A stretch of DNA of 64,000 nt from Variovorax sp. (GCA_017744935.1 JAGIAI010000018.1:1-64000); one strand, 5' to 3'; positions 43,201 through 52,254 are shown, counted from the first letter of the stretch. Notes: a model not told the origin generated them from the sequence alone. Numbers and translations: made by a program.

Positions 43201-46200
43201 ACCCGGATCGTCAACGACGGCAAGCTCCAGTCCGCAGGCCAGCTGACGGTGTCCGTCGGCAGCAGCGGCCTGACCAGCAACGGCGACATCCTCGCGAACG
43301 ATGCGCTGAAGCTGCAGGCGCTGTCCGGCAACTACAGCGCCACGATCAACGGCACGCTGCAAAGCGGCGCCGAACTCCGCGTCACGGGCGGTACGGGCTC
43401 GACGCTCAGCGTCGGCCAGGGCAAGACCGCCCGGGGCGCGAGCGTCTATGTCGACACCGGCACCGTCAACCTGAACAACGGCGCGACGCTGGCTTCGGAC
43501 GGCAACCTGAACTTCCATGCCGGCACGCTGACCCTCGGCGACAGCACGACCCGCGTGCTCGCGGCGCTCGGGGGCACCGGGACTGGCACCGTCAGCGTGG
43601 ACAACGCGCTGACCAACAACGGCCTGATCTTCTCCGCCACGAGCCTCGGCGTGAGCGCCCCGTCGATCACGAACGGCCTGACCGGCGGCATCGCTGCCCT
43701 CGGCAACCTCGGCGTCACGGCCACCACCGGCAACCTGATGAACCAGGGGTCGCTCTACGCCGGCGGCACGCTCACGGCCAAGGCCGTCAGCGGCACGTTG
43801 ACAAACGCGGCGAGCGCATCGGCCTACCAGGGCACGATCAATGCGGATGGCGCCGTGGTGCTGCAAGCCAACTCGGTGGTCAACAACAGCACCATCAACA
43901 GCCTCGGAAGCGTCCAGATCGACGCCCAGACGATCCGCAATGCCTTCGCCACCGACACCACCCGCGCGTGGGGCGCCGAGGGTGCCAAGACAGTCGTCGA
44001 GACGGACCACATGGGCCAGGGCTACAACGGCTGCGGATGCGTCGACCAGACCGAAGCCTGGTACTACACCGCCACGTGGATCCAGGACCAGTACTACGTG
44101 GGCGGCGCGCCGAACACCAACCTCAAGCCGCAGATCATCGGCGCGGGCCAGGTCAACCTGACGTTCCAGACGGGCGAGAACCTCGGCGGCGTCATCTCCG
44201 GCAATGTGGTCAACCTCACGGGCCAGACCGGCACCGCGACGTTCACCAATGACGACCTCTCGCTGCTGCGCAGGACCTACACCGACCAGTACCAGCACTA
44301 CATCAAGTACAAGGCCGCGGGCCCGCTCAAGTACACCGACGATTCCCACTACGCGTCGAACGTCACGCATGCCGACTCGACCCTGCAGTCGATCGGCGCG
44401 GGAATCTACGCCAATACGCTCAATGCCTCGGGTTTCAGCCTCATCAACGCCGGCTCGCCGTGGCAGGCCACTTCGAAGAACCAGTCGACGCAGACCGCCG
44501 CATCCGGTACGCAGAGCGGTACGGTGAGCGGTGTTGCGGCCTCGGGCACTCAATCGTTCGGAGGACTGGCCGGCGCCTCGACCGCAACGGCGATCTCGCT
44601 GCTCGGATTCAACGCGGCAAACGGAATCAACGGGAACGCGTTCGGCGGCATCCGCGTCGCCCTGCCAACCAACCCCAACGGCTTCTACGTGACCACCCGC
44701 GACCCGGGCGCGAAGTACCTCGTCGAGACCAATCCGCTGTACATGACGGGCTCGTCCAGCATGGGCTCGGAGTACCTCGCCAAGCTGCTCGGGTACAACC
44801 CGGACGAGTTGGGCATGCGCCTGGGCGACGCGAGCTACGAGGCGTACCTGGTCAAGCAGCAGCTCATCGCGCAGACCGGCGGCGTGATACTCGCGCGCTA
44901 CCAGTCCGCGGACGCGCAGATGCAGGGCCTGATGGAAAGCGCCGCGACCGAGAGCAAGTCGCTCGGCCTCGAATACGGCAAGGCACTGACGCCGGAGCAG
45001 CAGGCCTCGCTGAAACAGGACATGGTCTGGATGGTCGCCACGCAGATCGACGGCAAGGTCGTGCTGGCGCCCGTCGTCTACCTCGCCAAGAGCACCAAGG
45101 ACAACATCGCGACCGGCGCCGTCATCTCCGCTCAGGACGCGAACATGAGCCTGACCGCCCTCACCAACACAGGCGGCACCATCGTCGGCTCCAAGACGCT
45201 CGCGGTGACGTCGACGGGCGACATCACCAATCTCTCGGGCACGATCAAGGGCGGCGATGTCAGCCTCACCTCGACCAACGGCAGCATCGTGAACAAGACG
45301 GTGAGCGAAGGCTCGGGCGGCGACAAGTTCTACCAGACCACGATCGGCAAGACCGCGGGCATCGAGTCCACCGGTGCGCTTTCGCTCGACGCGAAGAAGG
45401 ACATCACCAACATCGGTGCCACCATGAACGCCGGCACCGACGCCAGCCTCAAGGCCGGCGGGAACGTGACCTTCGACACGATCGAGAACAAGACCACCGG
45501 GACGACGCAGGGCGCGGTCTCGGTCCCGGGCGGCAGCGGCTGGACCAGCACGACCACCACGACGGTGCAACAGGTGAAGTCGGGCCTGACCGTCGGCGGC
45601 AACCTCAGCGTCGACGCCGGCAAGGACATCACGCTCGCCGGTACCGATGCGAAGGTTGGCGGCAACGCCGACCTCAAGGCCGGCGGCGATCTCAACATCA
45701 TCGCGCGCGAGAACTCCACGACCACCCACACCGAAAGCAAGTCGGCGGGCGTCGGGATGAACAACTCGCTGTTCGGTACGAGCAGCACCACCACCGACTC
45801 CCTGTCGGTGCGCAATGTCGGCAGCTCGCTGCAGGTCGGCGGCAACGCCAACCTCACCGCCGGCAAGGACGTGACGGTGCAGGGCTCGGACGTCAACGTG
45901 AAGGGCAATGGCACGATCAACGCGACCAACGTCAACGTGCTCGCGGGCCGCAACTACGACGAAACGCACACCACCACGACGAACACCGGCGTGATGCAGG
46001 TCAGCTCGTCGGCCAAGGGCTCGGCCGGTGCGGATGCATCGGCCGATTCCTCGTCGGGACGTGGCCGCGCTTCGGCCTCCGCCGAAGCCTCCGCCAATGC
46101 GGCCGGCACGGGTGCGGCGGGTCTCGCCTTCGGTGCGAGCACCACGACGACGACCGACACCACCGATCTGCGCCATGTCGGCTCGAACCTCAACTTCGGT

Positions 46201-48534
46201 GGCGACGTCACCATCAACGCATCGAAGGACGTGAACCTGCAAGGCTCGACGGTCAACGCCGGCGGCAACGCGACGGTGAACGCGCAAAACGTGAACCTGC
46301 TCGCAGCGGAGGACAAGAAGACCTCCACCACCACGACTACTTCGACCTCGGTCGGCCTGATGGCCAGCACCGACAACAAGGCGGAAGCGGGCGCAAGCGC
46401 CGGTGCGCAGGCGGCCGGCGGCAAGGGCACGCCGAGCGCGGGCGCGCAGGCCGGTGCACAGGCCTCCGCCGAGAGCGAGAACCACCTCGACCTCGTGCAG
46501 CACACCACGAGCACGACGAACACGCTCGACACTACCCATCAGGGCTCGGCGATCAATTCCGGCGGCAATCTCACCGTCAATGCCAGCAACAACCTCACGC
46601 TCGAAGGGTCGAGCATGAAGTCCGGCGGCGACATGACGCTCAACGCGACCGACATGACCTTCAAGGCCGTGAACGACGTGCATGAGGTCAGCACCAGCAG
46701 CAGCAAGACCACCGCCGGCCTCTACGCGACCGGCAAGGCGGATGCGAGTGCCGATGCGGGTGCGCAGGCCGGGCTCGGCGCACAGGCCGGTGCGAAGGCA
46801 GAGGCTTCGGCATCGATCGAAGTGGGCCTCTATGGATCGAACACCACGAGCAGCAGCGTCGACGGCTCGACCAACGCGGTGACTTCGAGCCTCTCGTCGG
46901 GCGGCAACATCAACCGCACGGCGACCAACAGCATCAACGACCAGGGCACGCAGATCGAGGGCGCGGGCAACCTCAACCAGTCCGCCAGGACGATCACCAG
47001 CACGGCCGCGGCCGACACCACCTACAGCTCGTCGAACAGCACCACGCACACCGCCAAGGTCGGCGCCTATGCCGAAGCCAGCGCGGGCGCGTCGGCCGAT
47101 GCATCGGTCGGCCCGGGCGCGGGCAAGCCGGGCGGAACCGAGACCGATGCCGGCGCGGGCATCCGCGCGAGCTACCAGTACGACAACTCCTCCGAGAGTT
47201 CGAACAGCAGCAACGCAGTCGTCTCGACAATCAAGATGGGCGGCAGCGTGAACAGCAAGTCGAGCGGCACGACCTCGCTCGAAGGCACGCAGATCTCGGC
47301 GGGCAAGGATGTATCGCTCGAAGCCTCGTCGCTCGACTACAAGGCCGCGCAGAACACCAGCAGCTCCACCTCGAAGAGCACCAGCGCGGGCGCCTCCGTG
47401 GGCGTCGACCTGGTCAAGAAGGAAGCCAGCGTCGGCGTCAACTACGACGGCAGCAACAGCAGCAGCAGTTCGAGCACCGCGGTGGTCGGCGGCATCCAGG
47501 CCGGCGGCAACCTGTCGGTGAAGACCACCGGTGACACGCGCCTCGAAGGCACGAACCTCTCGGCCGGCGGCGCAGCCAGCATCGATGCCGGCGGCAAGGT
47601 CGACTTCGCGGCCGCGAAGAACACCGCGTCTTCGAGCAGCCAGCAGGTGGGCGTCGATGTCGGCGTCACGGCAGGCAAGTCCGGCGGCTCGGGCAGTGTA
47701 GGTGTGGGCGTTTCCGAGTCGAAGAGCAGCCTCAACGAAGACGTGGCCGGCAGCATCAAGAGCGACAGCGGCCCGCTGACGATCAAGAGCGGCGGCGACG
47801 CGAACTTCACCGGCACGCAGATCTCTAGCCAGCAGGGCGATGTCTCGGTGAATGCCGGCGGCGCGATCAACTTCAACGCGGCGCGCAAGGTCGAGAGCAG
47901 CAGTTCAGTGGCCGTTGATGTTTCGGCTTCCGCATCGGCCGGCAAGAAGGAGAACGTGGGCGGCACCCGCAATGCGACGACCGGCAACAAGACCGGCGGC
48001 GAGACCATGGACGAACGCAGCGGCTCGGCATCGCTCGGCGTCGGCACCTCCAAGTCGAACAGCGACACCGCGACGGGCGGCAGCATCACCAGCGGCGGCG
48101 GCTCGATCAGCCTCAAGTCCGGCGGGAACACCACGCTCGAAGGCACGCAGGTGAAGGCGGCCAACGGTGTCAGCGCCGATGCGGGTGGCAGCTTCGTGCA
48201 GAAGGACGCCAAGAGCACGTCGAACTCGGAAACTGTGGGCTTCTCCGCATCGGCCTCGGGATCGAGCCTGACGCCGGAAAAGAAGAAAACGGGTACGACG
48301 ACGTCCGCACCCGCACCCGCGCCGAAGCCGTCGACCACCACGGCGCCTTCGCCCGCACCGGCCCCGGCGACCACCGCGGCCAAGGCTCCGGCATCGCCCT
48401 ACCAGCAGCAGAAGGGCAGCGGCATCGTCGACGTCTACGTCGACAACCAGAAGAGCAGCAGCTCGCAGGCCACCACCATTGACGGTGGCGCGGGCGGTGT
48501 CGTGATCAAGCAGGGCACGGCCGGTTCGAAGTAG
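40207..48534 (+). CDS. TpsA filamentous-haemagglutinin-type exoprotein, 2775 residues
   Basis: A very large surface exoprotein. It starts with an extended signal peptide region, MNHVYRIVWNNAVHAWVAVAE, followed by a basic stretch and a normal signal ending AHAQ. The TPS secretion domain (about residues 55-300) has the variant motif NPYGITCSGCGFINTDRV with its paired cysteines. A long beta-helix of about 20-residue repeats follows (NSGTLQ, NTGTI types), interrupted near residues 1250-1310 by an aromatic, cysteine-containing insert (GYNGCGCVDQTEAWYY). Residues about 1790-2700 are nine haemagglutinin repeats. The end is a Pro/Ala/Thr linker and a short tail with no toxin-like domain and no VENN motif. 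AAGGA precedes the ATG. Likely an adhesin or biofilm protein. Confidence 0.93.
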   Translation: MNHVYRIVWNNAVHAWVAVAETARGRGKSSKAARPAAVALAAVLGAGIAHAQAIPSVTVAPGQQTNAYVSGNGVTVVNIANPNAAGLSHNRYQQFNVNASGLVLNNTTTQQISYSSQLAGQIMANQNTANTASVILNEVISNNRSTLAGFTEVLGRKADVVLANPYGITCSGCGFINTDRVTLSTGLPFMRADGSLGGFNVSQGDILVTGTGLNATAQQVLDLVARSVRIDGAINAQDLSIAAGTNQWDYGTRAVTGSVGAQGTAPTYAIDSSALGGMYANRIKLTATEAGVGVRMLGDAAASADDFTLTAAGRVEMNNKVSAQRDVMIASTSNDVAAIALTDANIAASRNIGIAANQGGTKLTGGAIVAGSDLAVSAQSLIDAASASGSNTRSAGGSLNITTDGAATLGATQWAAGNDAHITAGEGFDNAGTLSANSGAVQIRAGKAIGNTGTITAATSLDIADNTGGQTQSLTNSGDLVAGSTLTIAAAAVDNAATGRIKAGTGTSINAASLNNAGTWLLSEQAGGSDSIAVSGQLSNSGKLQSNGSASLSAGDLTNSGMLLADGKAALHTDGTLQNSGTIQSAQDIEIADRSGAGSENIINTGKLLTAGALSVRATAITNAPTAGDPQSGWVQAANGTRIDASSLDNSGTWLLSQQAGAADQITLNGAMTNAGTLQSAGGLNVAAASASNQGVLVATDALTANLTGDFSNGTNAVAQSGGDLTITSGGKADIATGGGVQTTAGNLRLDAAQGLTNAGVLTAKQGSTTVRANGTITNTGTINAATTLDIADRSGTGSENLDNNGLLLAGKDLKLKAATITNQAANGWVQAAEGSTVEANTLTNDGTWVLSTQDTGVQSSVKVTGTLTNSGILQAQQDAALTANRIANQAGAALRAGRNLNTTAGAGDYDNAGTVQAGGTLTIGGTNTALTNQSGGKLLGDGLQVNVASIDNSGTIQGGQRTDSTVAASGTLTNRASGVITAGTSNGSTAGAGAVSATRIVNDGKLQSAGQLTVSVGSSGLTSNGDILANDALKLQALSGNYSATINGTLQSGAELRVTGGTGSTLSVGQGKTARGASVYVDTGTVNLNNGATLASDGNLNFHAGTLTLGDSTTRVLAALGGTGTGTVSVDNALTNNGLIFSATSLGVSAPSITNGLTGGIAALGNLGVTATTGNLMNQGSLYAGGTLTAKAVSGTLTNAASASAYQGTINADGAVVLQANSVVNNSTINSLGSVQIDAQTIRNAFATDTTRAWGAEGAKTVVETDHMGQGYNGCGCVDQTEAWYYTATWIQDQYYVGGAPNTNLKPQIIGAGQVNLTFQTGENLGGVISGNVVNLTGQTGTATFTNDDLSLLRRTYTDQYQHYIKYKAAGPLKYTDDSHYASNVTHADSTLQSIGAGIYANTLNASGFSLINAGSPWQATSKNQSTQTAASGTQSGTVSGVAASGTQSFGGLAGASTATAISLLGFNAANGINGNAFGGIRVALPTNPNGFYVTTRDPGAKYLVETNPLYMTGSSSMGSEYLAKLLGYNPDELGMRLGDASYEAYLVKQQLIAQTGGVILARYQSADAQMQGLMESAATESKSLGLEYGKALTPEQQASLKQDMVWMVATQIDGKVVLAPVVYLAKSTKDNIATGAVISAQDANMSLTALTNTGGTIVGSKTLAVTSTGDITNLSGTIKGGDVSLTSTNGSIVNKTVSEGSGGDKFYQTTIGKTAGIESTGALSLDAKKDITNIGATMNAGTDASLKAGGNVTFDTIENKTTGTTQGAVSVPGGSGWTSTTTTTVQQVKSGLTVGGNLSVDAGKDITLAGTDAKVGGNADLKAGGDLNIIARENSTTTHTESKSAGVGMNNSLFGTSSTTTDSLSVRNVGSSLQVGGNANLTAGKDVTVQGSDVNVKGNGTINATNVNVLAGRNYDETHTTTTNTGVMQVSSSAKGSAGADASADSSSGRGRASASAEASANAAGTGAAGLAFGASTTTTTDTTDLRHVGSNLNFGGDVTINASKDVNLQGSTVNAGGNATVNAQNVNLLAAEDKKTSTTTTTSTSVGLMASTDNKAEAGASAGAQAAGGKGTPSAGAQAGAQASAESENHLDLVQHTTSTTNTLDTTHQGSAINSGGNLTVNASNNLTLEGSSMKSGGDMTLNATDMTFKAVNDVHEVSTSSSKTTAGLYATGKADASADAGAQAGLGAQAGAKAEASASIEVGLYGSNTTSSSVDGSTNAVTSSLSSGGNINRTATNSINDQGTQIEGAGNLNQSARTITSTAAADTTYSSSNSTTHTAKVGAYAEASAGASADASVGPGAGKPGGTETDAGAGIRASYQYDNSSESSNSSNAVVSTIKMGGSVNSKSSGTTSLEGTQISAGKDVSLEASSLDYKAAQNTSSSTSKSTSAGASVGVDLVKKEASVGVNYDGSNSSSSSSTAVVGGIQAGGNLSVKTTGDTRLEGTNLSAGGAASIDAGGKVDFAAAKNTASSSSQQVGVDVGVTAGKSGGSGSVGVGVSESKSSLNEDVAGSIKSDSGPLTIKSGGDANFTGTQISSQQGDVSVNAGGAINFNAARKVESSSSVAVDVSASASAGKKENVGGTRNATTGNKTGGETMDERSGSASLGVGTSKSNSDTATGGSITSGGGSISLKSGGNTTLEGTQVKAANGVSADAGGSFVQKDAKSTSNSETVGFSASASGSSLTPEKKKTGTTTSAPAPAPKPSTTTAPSPAPAPATTAAKAPASPYQQQKGSGIVDVYVDNQKSSSSQATTIDGGAGGVVIKQGTAGSK
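45590..48290 (+). repeat. Nine tandem haemagglutinin-type repeats within TpsA
   Basis: The coding sequence repeats a block of roughly 100 codons nine times. Each block has a GGN-L-V strand, a D-T-L-EGT/QGS strand, a second AGG strand and then a serine/threonine-rich tail with an A-G-V motif. Examples of unit starts are VGGNLSVDAGKDI, FGGDVTINASKDV, SGGNLTVNASNNL and AGGNLSVKTTGDT. Units diverge at the DNA level, so they are not recent duplications. The variable tails contain alanine/glycine-rich inserts of differing length. Confidence 0.75.
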
Positions 48535-48577
48535 CCATGGACAATGCGCGCTTCACCATGACAAGGCGGGACCGATT

Positions 48578-49249
48578 GTGGAAGACATCCTGATCGTCGA
48601 CGACGACCACGCCGTCCGCGAGCGCCTGGAGCGCGTGGCCGCCGCGGCCGCGCCCCGCGCGCGCTGCGCGATGGCCGGGTCCTTGGCAGAAGCACGCGCG
48701 CAGCTCGCCCGCACGAAGTACGACCTCGCCCTGCTCGACGTCGGCCTGCCCGACGGCAGCGGGCTCGACCTGCTGCCGTGGATGCAGGCCCATGCACCCG
48801 AAGTCGACGCGGTCGTCGTCTCCAGCCTCGGCGACGATGCCACCGTGCTGCAGGCGATCCGCGGCGGCGCGGTGGGCTACCTCCTCAAGAACGGCAGCGA
48901 CACCGAGCTCGAACTCTCCCTCGGCAGCATGCAGCGCGGCGGCGCCCCGATCGACCCGGTCATCGCCAGGCGCATCCTCAAGCTCATGGCCGCGCCAAAG
49001 CCGGCTTCGCCCGCCCTTGCTACCATCGCCCACGCGCCGGTTCCGGCGGCTACCGCTGAACTGAGTGAGCGCGAGATGGATGTGCTGCGACTGGTTGCGC
49101 AGGGCCACAGCAATCGCGAGATCGCCCAAACCCTGACCCTGTCGATCAATACCGTCGAATGCCACGCCAAGAACATCTACCGAAAGCTCGCCGTGCGATC
49201 GCGGGCCGGTGCGGTGTACAGCGCGCGGGCGCAGGGCCTGTTGCCCTGA
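48578..49249 (+). CDS. NarL/FixJ-family response regulator adjacent to the TPS locus
   Basis: A 223-residue regulator starting at GTG, 43 bases after the TpsA stop. The receiver has ILIVDDDHAVRERL, the phosphorylation site in LALLDVGLPDGSG (near residue 50) and the lysine in YLLKNGSDTELEL. A linker rich in alanine and proline leads to the LuxR helix-turn-helix ELSEREMDVLRLVAQGHSNREIAQTLTLSINTVECHAKNIYRKL. It is followed by, and overlaps, its probable partner kinase. The position suggests it controls the TPS operon. Confidence 0.92.
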   Translation: MEDILIVDDDHAVRERLERVAAAAAPRARCAMAGSLAEARAQLARTKYDLALLDVGLPDGSGLDLLPWMQAHAPEVDAVVVSSLGDDATVLQAIRGGAVGYLLKNGSDTELELSLGSMQRGGAPIDPVIARRILKLMAAPKPASPALATIAHAPVPAATAELSEREMDVLRLVAQGHSNREIAQTLTLSINTVECHAKNIYRKLAVRSRAGAVYSARAQGLLP

Positions 49250-51093
49250 TCTTCCGGGCGGGCGCGCTCTTCGCGTGGCTCGCGCTCTTCACTCTCTTTT
49301 TTTCGCCCTCGCCCGCAGTCGCGGGGGCGCCTCCACTGAAGGTCGAGGCCGTGCGCTCCGCATGGGAGGCCACGTCGCCGCCCGCCGAGGGCTGGACATC
49401 GGTCACGCTGCCCGACGGCTGGACCGCCCGCTGGCCTGGCTTCGACGGCGTCGTCTGGTATCGCCTGCGATGGGACGAAACCGCTGACATCGTTCCGCTG
49501 CGGCCCACCGGCCTGATGATCGAATACATCAACATGGCCGGCGCGGTGTACCTCAACGGCAGCCTGATCGGCGGGGACAGCGGCCTTGTCGAACCGCTCT
49601 CACGTTCGTGGAATCTGCCGCGCTACTGGACGCTCGATGCGCCCCTGCTGCGCCCCGGCGCGAACGAGCTGCTCGTGCGTGTCTCGGGCCTTGCGCCCTA
49701 TCAGCCGTCGCTCGGCGCCGTGACGATCGGCGAGCCGCAGGCCGTGCGCGCCCTGTACCGCGAAGCCAACTTCACGCGGCGCACGATGCAGACGCTCGGC
49801 ATCGGCCTTACGCTGGGCATGGGCGTGCTCTATGGCATGTTCTGGCTGTTCCGGCGCAAGGAAGTGCCTTACGGGTGGTTCAGCCTCTTCTCGCTGCTGT
49901 GGGTGCTCTTCTCGTACAACAACGTCGCGGTGAGCCCATGGCCCTTCGCCAGCACCGAGGCCTTCCAGCGGCTCAATCATCTGGCGATGTTCGCGAGCGC
50001 AGGATGCTTCCTGATGTTCGCGCTGACCTACTGCGAGATCGCGAACAGGAAGGCGCAACGCGCTTCCCTCGCCTTCATGGGTGCCGGGCTCGCGACGCTG
50101 GTGCTCTCGCCGTCGTCGTTGCAAGAACCTTTGCGCGACGCGACGGTGCTCCTCACGATGGCCACCTATTTCGCCGGCATCGGACTGATCATGCGCAACG
50201 CCATCCAGTCGCGACGCACGGAAGCGGCAGTGCTTTCGCTCTGCCTGCTGGTCCCGATCGCAGCCGGCGTGCACGACACGCTGCTGTTCTTCGAATGGCT
50301 GCCCACCGGCATCTACTACGCCGCGATGTCGGCCAACGCGACGATGCTGGGCATCGCCTTCACGTTGACATGGCGCATGGTCAAGGGCATGCGGCTGATC
50401 GAGAACTTCAACGTCGAGCTCCAGCAGCGCGTTGCACAGGCCACGGGCGAGCTCGCCGAAGTCTTGCGCCGCCAGCACGAGGCCGAGCTGGAGCAGACCC
50501 GCCTCGCCGAGCGCCTGAGCCTGGTGCGCGACCTGCACGACGGCCTGGGCATGACCTTGAGCAGCCACATCAACACGCTCCGCAATCGGGAAGGCGCGCG
50601 GGACGGCGTCGCGCTCTGGGCGCTGCGCGAGGTCAACGACGACCTTCGCCTGATCATCGAAAGCTCCGCCTTCGACGACACCGACGACCTCGCGGAACGG
50701 CTGGCGCCATTGCGCCACCGCTGCACGCGGCTGCTGGAGGCGGCGGACATCGAATGCCGCTGGGCGGTCGAAGGACTGCACGGCCGCCGGCTCGGCGGCA
50801 AGCGCGTGCTCGACTTCCTGCGCGTGGTGCAGGAAGGACTCGCGAACGTGCTCAAGCACAGCGGCGCCACACAGGTGGGCATCCGCATCGAAGCCCGCCA
50901 GGGGGAACTGTCTTTGTCGATCCGCGACAATGGCCGTGGCTTTGCGAACGACTCGGCGACCTCGGCCGGCATGGGACTCAGCAATATGCAGGCGCGTGCG
51001 TCACGGCTCCGCGGCACGCTGGAGATCCATCCCGGCGCCACAGGCACCGTGTTGACGCTGCGTTGCCCGATCGACGTGAGCATGGCCGTCTGA
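49159..51093 (+). CDS. Membrane sensor histidine kinase (7TMR-DISM type), partner of the TPS-linked regulator
   Basis: Up to 644 residues. The first ATG (49159) lies 91 bases inside the regulator gene; no ATG, GTG or TTG occurs until well past the signal peptide. A CTG at 49246 would give a neat CTGA overlap and the signal peptide LIFRAGALFAWLALFTLFF, so the true start may be CTG. Next comes a periplasmic jelly-roll-like domain (YINMAGAVYLNGSLIGGDSG), then seven helices of 7TMR-DISM type. The cytoplasmic part has the HisKA_3 motif LVRDLHDGLGMTLSSH and an ATPase with IRDNGRGF and GMGLSNMQARA. It probably senses an extracellular carbohydrate-like or surface cue. Confidence 0.88.
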   Translation: MPRQEHLPKARRAIAGRCGVQRAGAGPVALIFRAGALFAWLALFTLFFSPSPAVAGAPPLKVEAVRSAWEATSPPAEGWTSVTLPDGWTARWPGFDGVVWYRLRWDETADIVPLRPTGLMIEYINMAGAVYLNGSLIGGDSGLVEPLSRSWNLPRYWTLDAPLLRPGANELLVRVSGLAPYQPSLGAVTIGEPQAVRALYREANFTRRTMQTLGIGLTLGMGVLYGMFWLFRRKEVPYGWFSLFSLLWVLFSYNNVAVSPWPFASTEAFQRLNHLAMFASAGCFLMFALTYCEIANRKAQRASLAFMGAGLATLVLSPSSLQEPLRDATVLLTMATYFAGIGLIMRNAIQSRRTEAAVLSLCLLVPIAAGVHDTLLFFEWLPTGIYYAAMSANATMLGIAFTLTWRMVKGMRLIENFNVELQQRVAQATGELAEVLRRQHEAELEQTRLAERLSLVRDLHDGLGMTLSSHINTLRNREGARDGVALWALREVNDDLRLIIESSAFDDTDDLAERLAPLRHRCTRLLEAADIECRWAVEGLHGRRLGGKRVLDFLRVVQEGLANVLKHSGATQVGIRIEARQGELSLSIRDNGRGFANDSATSAGMGLSNMQARASRLRGTLEIHPGATGTVLTLRCPIDVSMAV

Positions 51094-51116
51094 GTGATTC
51101 CCCCCGCACCGCACGC

Positions 51117-51779
51117 ATGCCCGCCAAACCCCGAAACCTGAAGAGCCTCGCCGACCTCAAGGACGTGCAACGCACACTCGCCGCGCAGCGCGAACGCGAA
51201 GCCGCCGAGGCGATCGTCCGCGCGGTGGCCGAAAAGAAGCGCGCGGCCGAACAGGACCTCTTCGCACGCGCCATCGGCGCCACCCAGCCCTTGCGGCGCA
51301 AGGCTGCGGTGCATCTCGCACCTGAACCGCCCCCGCCCCTCCCGGTACAGCAGCAGCTAGACGAGCAACGCGTGCTGCGCGAATCGCTGTCCGACGAATT
51401 CGACGTCACCACCCTGCTCGATGCCGATGACGCGATGAGCTTCCGCCGCCCCGGCATCAACACCGATGTGACGCGCAAGCTGCGCGCGGGCGAGTGGACC
51501 ATCCAGCGCCAGATCGACCTGCACGGCATGCGCAGCGACGAGGCGCGCGAGGCGCTCGGCGCCTTCATTCGCGAGGCCTACAAGCAAGGCCTGCGCTGCG
51601 TGCGCGTGGTGCACGGCAAGGGCCTGGGCTCGCCGGGCCGTCAGCCGGTGCTCAAGGCCAAGGTGCAGCGCTGGCTGATCCAGAAGAACGAGACGCTGGC
51701 CTTCGTGCAGGCCAAGCCGGCGGAAGGCGGCGCGGGCGCGCTGGTGGTGCTGCTGGCACCGTCTCGGCGCAATGCCTAG
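51117..51779 (+). CDS. Smr/MutS2-type endonuclease-domain protein
   Basis: A 220-residue stand-alone Smr protein. The first 130 residues are charged and helical (KDVQRTLAAQREREAAEAIVRAVAEKKRAAEQDLFARA). The Smr domain starts RQIDLHGMRSDEAREALGAFI and has the second motif VRVVHGKGLGSPGRQPVLKAKVQRWL. The DLHG and HGKG motifs are the nicking-endonuclease signatures also seen in MutS2 and YdaP-type RNA factors. The role may be in branched-DNA or stalled-ribosome mRNA cleavage. Its ATG is 24 bases after the kinase stop, on the same strand. Confidence 0.9.
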   Translation: MPAKPRNLKSLADLKDVQRTLAAQREREAAEAIVRAVAEKKRAAEQDLFARAIGATQPLRRKAAVHLAPEPPPPLPVQQQLDEQRVLRESLSDEFDVTTLLDADDAMSFRRPGINTDVTRKLRAGEWTIQRQIDLHGMRSDEAREALGAFIREAYKQGLRCVRVVHGKGLGSPGRQPVLKAKVQRWLIQKNETLAFVQAKPAEGGAGALVVLLAPSRRNA

Positions 51780-51795
51780 CGCTTTCCTGTAGCGC

Positions 51796-52224
51796 CTATC
51801 CGTTGCGGTTGCGCATCCAGTCCGCGGTCTGGAAGAACGATCCGCGCAAGCGCTCGCGTAGGGCCTCCGGCACGCCGGTCTCGCCCATCGCCTGGTCCAT
51901 GCAGGCGAGCCACTCGTCGCGCTCCTTGATCCCGATGGTGTGTCCGCCGATGCTCTGCGGCAGATGGCGCGCGCGCAGCATCGGGTGGCCGAAGCGATCG
52001 GTGTAGTGCTGCGGGCCGCCCAGCCAGCCGCAGAGGAACCAGAAGAGCCGCTGACGGGCGTTGTCCAGCGAACTGCCGTGCACGGCGCGCAGGTGCGCGT
52101 AGGCCGGCTCGAGGTCCATCAGATCGTAGAAGCGCTCCACCAGCGCATGGACTTTGTCTTCGCCGCCGATCCATTCGAAGGGCGTGTCGAAAGGCGGCTT
52201 TTCCTGAATTTGCATGGGCGACAT
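51796..52224 (-). CDS. Group II truncated haemoglobin (TrHbO)
   Basis: A 142-residue 2-on-2 globin. The start at 52224 (or an ATG nine bases later) is preferred. It contains the group II elements [23 protein letters not shown] at the N-terminus and [20 protein letters not shown], which supplies the proximal histidine (in the F helix), then the C-terminal W-containing [13 protein letters not shown]. Such proteins bind oxygen, NO or sulfide in the cytoplasm and may serve in oxidative or nitrosative protection. It is divergent from the oxygenase gene by 30 bases. Confidence 0.9.
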   Translation of the reverse strand: MSPMQIQEKPPFDTPFEWIGGEDKVHALVERFYDLMDLEPAYAHLRAVHGSSLDNARQRLFWFLCGWLGGPQHYTDRFGHPMLRARHLPQSIGGHTIGIKERDEWLACMDQAMGETGVPEALRERLRGSFFQTADWMRNRNG

Positions 52225-52254
52225 TGTCCCAAGGACTTGCGGCACCATGGCGGG

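Noticed and set aside
40012..47049. A 7-kb open frame antisense to the TpsA gene
   Set aside because: It mirrors the codon structure of TpsA, is Arg/Ala/Val-rich without domains, lacks a ribosome site and crosses the tpsB/tpsA junction. It is a GC-driven shadow.
40207..48534. Contact-dependent inhibition (CdiA) system
   Set aside because: TpsA has no VENN motif, no C-terminal toxin-like domain and no small immunity gene behind it; a regulator gene follows instead.
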